This document shows positions 5,207-7,484 of a stretch of 7,484 bases of DNA, one piece after another. The notes under the pieces were generated by a model. That model was not told where the DNA came from and ran no database searches. It saw only the letters and a program-made list of their open reading frames with translations. Within the stretch, counting starts at the first letter, position 1; the number at the start of each line of letters is the position of its first letter. Made by a program: the position numbers and the translations under genes. This stretch comes from Bacilli bacterium (GTDB lineage Bacteria > Bacillota_I > Bacilli_A > RF39 > UBA660): positions 1 to 7,484 of the forward strand of contig CAAHEL010000102.1 in the NCBI GenBank assembly GCA_900772445.1. Direction: 5' to 3'.

Positions 5207-6141
5207 TGATATATTTAATTTATTCTTTGGATAAGGAAATGATAGAAAAGTATCTATCTAAATTAATTTTAAAAGAGAGTATTATAGATAATAGTGTTAT
5301 TAGATATACTTTAAATGAAGATAATGTTAATGATATTCTTGAAGAATGTAATACGATGTCATTATTTTCTTTAAAGAAACTAGTAATTCTAGAATCTACT
5401 AATGCATTAAGTAGTAAAGGAAAAGAAATTACAGAAATAACTAAGTATTTAGATAATTATAATAAGAATGTAATATTAGTATTTACTTCTTTATCTGATA
5501 AGGTAGATACTAGAAAAAAGATTTATAAGAAAATAAATGAAATAGGTAAAATTGAATGTTTAAATAAAGATAATAATTATTTAAAGAAATTAATTAAAGA
5601 AAAGATAAATGATTATAAAATGAATGATATTGTTATAGATTATTTTTTAAATAAAGTAGGAAGTAATATTAATAATATTGAAAATGAATTAGATAAATTA
5701 ATGATATATAAATTAGATGAAAAGGAAATATTAAAAGAAGATATTGATAGTATGTGTATATCTAATATGGAAGAAGAGATATTTGCTTTATCTGATGCAA
5801 TTATTAAAAATGATAATAAAAAGGCATTAGAATTATATAATTTATTTATTACTAGAAATTATGAAGTAACACAAATGATTGGACTTATTGCTAGTCAATT
5901 TAGGTTTTTATTACAAATAAAATTATTATATAATAAGGGTAAGAGTAATGATGAAATTGCTAAATTATTAGAAGTTCATCCATATAGAGTAAAACTTGCT
6001 ATTAATAATTGTTATTATTATTCTGTTGAATCTTTAAGTAGTTATTTGAATAAATTATTTGAATTAGATAAGAATATTAAATTAGGTTTAATAGATAAAA
6101 ATATATTTTTTCAATTATTTATATTAAATAGAGATATATGA
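5206..6141 (+). CDS. holA: DNA polymerase III delta subunit (clamp loader)
   Basis: HolA is the delta subunit of the clamp loader and opens the beta sliding clamp during replication. The 311-residue product is close to the family's 320-345. Residues 1-135 fit the degenerate AAA+-like domain (MIYLIYSLDKEMIEKYL at the start, VILESTNAL and VILVFTSLSDKVDTRKK further on), which in delta lacks a working Walker A; 136-180 fit the lid. The C-terminal collar domain is the clearest: EEIFALSDAI (190-199), ASQFRFLLQIKLL (229-241), LEVHPYRVKLA (255-265) and LFELDKNIKLG (284-294). Its start codon overlaps the preceding stop by one base (TAATG). The only SD-like sequence is GGAAAAG (5194-5200), so reinitiation is likely. 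It stops at TGA. In many Firmicutes holA lies beside comEC and rpsT; neither is seen here. Confidence 0.93.
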   Translation: MIYLIYSLDKEMIEKYLSKLILKESIIDNSVIRYTLNEDNVNDILEECNTMSLFSLKKLVILESTNALSSKGKEITEITKYLDNYNKNVILVFTSLSDKVDTRKKIYKKINEIGKIECLNKDNNYLKKLIKEKINDYKMNDIVIDYFLNKVGSNINNIENELDKLMIYKLDEKEILKEDIDSMCISNMEEEIFALSDAIIKNDNKKALELYNLFITRNYEVTQMIGLIASQFRFLLQIKLLYNKGKSNDEIAKLLEVHPYRVKLAINNCYYYSVESLSSYLNKLFELDKNIKLGLIDKNIFFQLFILNRDI

Positions 6142-6183
6142 TATTGTTAAAATATACTTATGTAAATAATAAATAAAATTAAT

Positions 6184-6211
6184 AATTCATACTTGTAAAA
6201 GTATGAATTTT
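6184..6211 (+). terminator. Terminator after holA
   Basis: A perfect 11-bp stem AATTCATACTT / AAGTATGAATT (6184-6194 with 6199-6209) has a GTAA loop. Only two more Ts follow, so the U tract is weak and read-through is possible. It lies 42 bases after the holA stop and overlaps the -35 box of the next promoter. Confidence 0.65.
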
Positions 6212-6221
6212 AATATATAAT
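6193..6221 (+). promoter_or_regulatory. Likely sigma-A promoter for the surface protein gene
   Basis: TTGTAA (6193-6198) and TATAAT (6216-6221) have a 17-base spacer, the same hexamers as upstream of 4331. The -35 box occupies the loop of the holA terminator hairpin. Predicted start is near 6228, leaving a leader of about 37 bases. Confidence 0.55.
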
Positions 6222-6264
6222 TATATTAGTATATTAGAATATAAAATAGAAAGGGTAATGTTAT

Positions 6265-7484
6265 ATGAATAAAAAGTTAATTGTATTAATTTCTTCGATT
6301 ATAGTATCTATTATTATATTAATTAGTTCAACATACGCTTTATTATTTAAAACAGATGTTACTGCAGAACAAAGTTATAAAACAGGTGTTCTTGAAATAA
6401 CATCAACTAGTGTTAATAATAGTGTAACATTAACTAATTCATTACCCACAACTGATGAAGATGGGGCAGTGTCTACTCCATATACATTTAAAATAACTAA
6501 TACAGGTAATTTATCTTATAAATTTGATGTTATGTTATTATCTACTACTACTGATAATCAAATAGACGCTCAATATATTAAAGTTAAAGTAGATAACGAA
6601 ACAACTGTAACATTAAATAATTTAACAGATGGTAAAATTAAAACAAATGTAACATTAAAACCAGGTAAAGATATTACAATATCTATTAGAGTTTGGTTAT
6701 CAGATACTACGCCAAATACTCAAATAGGTAAAACATTTAATGGTAAAATAACTACTGACGGACAAGCAATATATACAGTTGAAAACACAACACACGCTCC
6801 AATAGATAATAGTGGAGCAAATTATCCAGATTTAATTGATGGTTTAATACCTGTAGTATATAACGAAACAACTAAAAAATGGGTAAAAGCAGATACTGAA
6901 AGTTCAACATCAACTTATGGGTGGTATGATTATGCAAATAAAAAATGGGCGAATGCTATACTTGTTACAGAAACCAATAGAAGTACATATCAGAATGCTA
7001 CTGCTGGAACAGAAATAAATGATTTGGATATATTAGCGTTTTATGTATGGATACCAAGATATAAATATAAAGTATGGAATAAAGATAAAGTAGTAGGAAC
7101 GGATTCATGCGATGCACAAAATATGGGAGTAGGTATAGTATTTGAAAGTGGAACTGCTTCGACCGGAGAAATAACTTGTACTAATTATAGTTTTGCAGCA
7201 CCATCATCAACTGCCGGAAGTCCAAATGAAACTTGTACTGGAGAAAATGGAAATAAATATACCCATCCAGCATTTACTTTTGGAGATAATGAGGTAAAAG
7301 GTTTTTGGATAGGAAAATATGAACTTTCTAGTGAAACACCAACAGCAACTGATGGTGGAGGAAGTTCAACAACACTAACTCCAAGAATACTTCCTAATGT
7401 TATTTCATGGAGGGATAATAAATTATCAAATTTTAGTACAGTAATACAAAATATGCAAGCATCAAATAATATATATGGATTATC
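6265..7484 (+). CDS. Secreted surface protein: TasA/camelysin-like N-terminus plus FGE/C-type-lectin-like module (3' end outside window)
   Basis: The frame is open from ATG 6265 to the edge: 406 codons, no stop. AGAAAGGG (6248-6255) lies 9 bases upstream of the start. Residues 1-25 are a signal peptide (MNKK, hydrophobic 5-21, SSTYA) like the SipW-type signals of TasA/camelysin. Residues 26-170 are Thr/Asn-rich beta sequence with TGVLEI and TFKITNTGNLSYKFDV, as in that family. From about 184 a second module begins: LIPVVYNETTKKWVKAD, WYDYANKKWANAILV (220-234), FYVWIPRYKYKVW (259-271), HPAFTFG (334-340), GFWIGKYELS (346-355) and LPNVISWRDNKLS. 'GFWIGKYE' resembles the 'FWIGKYEVT' opening of formylglycine-enzyme-like (SUMF1) and phage tail or diversity-retroelement display domains. 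Cys282, Cys305 and Cys324 fall in a Ser/Thr-rich insert. Likely exported and displayed on the cell; ligand unknown. Domain assignments are by eye. Confidence 0.8.
   Translation, partial: MNKKLIVLISSIIVSIIILISSTYALLFKTDVTAEQSYKTGVLEITSTSVNNSVTLTNSLPTTDEDGAVSTPYTFKITNTGNLSYKFDVMLLSTTTDNQIDAQYIKVKVDNETTVTLNNLTDGKIKTNVTLKPGKDITISIRVWLSDTTPNTQIGKTFNGKITTDGQAIYTVENTTHAPIDNSGANYPDLIDGLIPVVYNETTKKWVKADTESSTSTYGWYDYANKKWANAILVTETNRSTYQNATAGTEINDLDILAFYVWIPRYKYKVWNKDKVVGTDSCDAQNMGVGIVFESGTASTGEITCTNYSFAAPSSTAGSPNETCTGENGNKYTHPAFTFGDNEVKGFWIGKYELSSETPTATDGGGSSTTLTPRILPNVISWRDNKLSNFSTVIQNMQASNNIYGL

Noticed and set aside
6139..6141. TGA read as tryptophan (Mycoplasma-type code)
   Set aside because: Tryptophan in serS and the surface protein is always TGG, no in-frame TGA occurs inside any gene, and reading through the holA TGA adds only two codons before TAA.
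6265..7484. Diversity-generating retroelement
   Set aside because: The C-terminal module resembles DGR target folds, but no reverse transcriptase, template repeat or variable repeat is visible in the window.
1..7484. CRISPR array, tRNA or rRNA genes
   Set aside because: I saw no regularly spaced direct repeats, and no cloverleaf-type or conserved rRNA sequence; all gaps between genes are short and explained by promoters and hairpins.

Overview
The window is a chromosomal segment of a very AT-rich, low-GC Gram-positive bacterium (Bacillota). An alpha/beta-type small acid-soluble spore protein points to an endospore former. Strong AGGAGGTGA-type ribosome sites, consensus sigma-A promoters with 17-base spacers and TGG (not TGA) as tryptophan codon also fit this group. 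The base composition and the style of the last, surface-protein gene suggest an uncultured gut Bacilli/Erysipelotrichales- or RF39-like lineage; that placement is inference.

Layout. Positions 1-73 are the right end of an IS3-family (IS150-like) insertion sequence: the last ten codons of its transposase, a stop, and the terminal inverted repeat. Then comes a perfect sigma-A promoter and thiI (tRNA 4-thiouridine synthesis), followed by a spore DNA-protecting protein gene with its own strong SD and terminator. A minus-strand gene for a small membrane protein of the Sm_multidrug_ex/COG2426 family converges on the spore gene, with back-to-back terminators between them. It diverges, from well-formed promoters whose -35 boxes lie 8 bases apart, from a two-gene operon: a PgsA-like CDP-alcohol phosphatidyltransferase with an unusual hydrophilic tail, overlapping serS (seryl-tRNA synthetase) by 14 bases. 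A long hairpin ends that operon. A second two-gene unit follows: an unrecognised single-pass membrane protein whose stop codon overlaps the start of holA (DNA polymerase III delta subunit). The last gene begins at 6265 and runs off the window. It encodes a secreted protein with a TasA/camelysin-like N-terminal half and a C-terminal half that looks like a formylglycine-enzyme/C-type-lectin-like module.

Most genes are housekeeping: tRNA modification, tRNA charging, replication clamp loading and phospholipid head-group transfer. The parts worth following up are the truncated surface protein at the right edge, the membrane protein coupled to holA, the IS end placed just upstream of the thiI promoter, and the form of SerRS, whose motifs look more archaeal than canonical bacterial.
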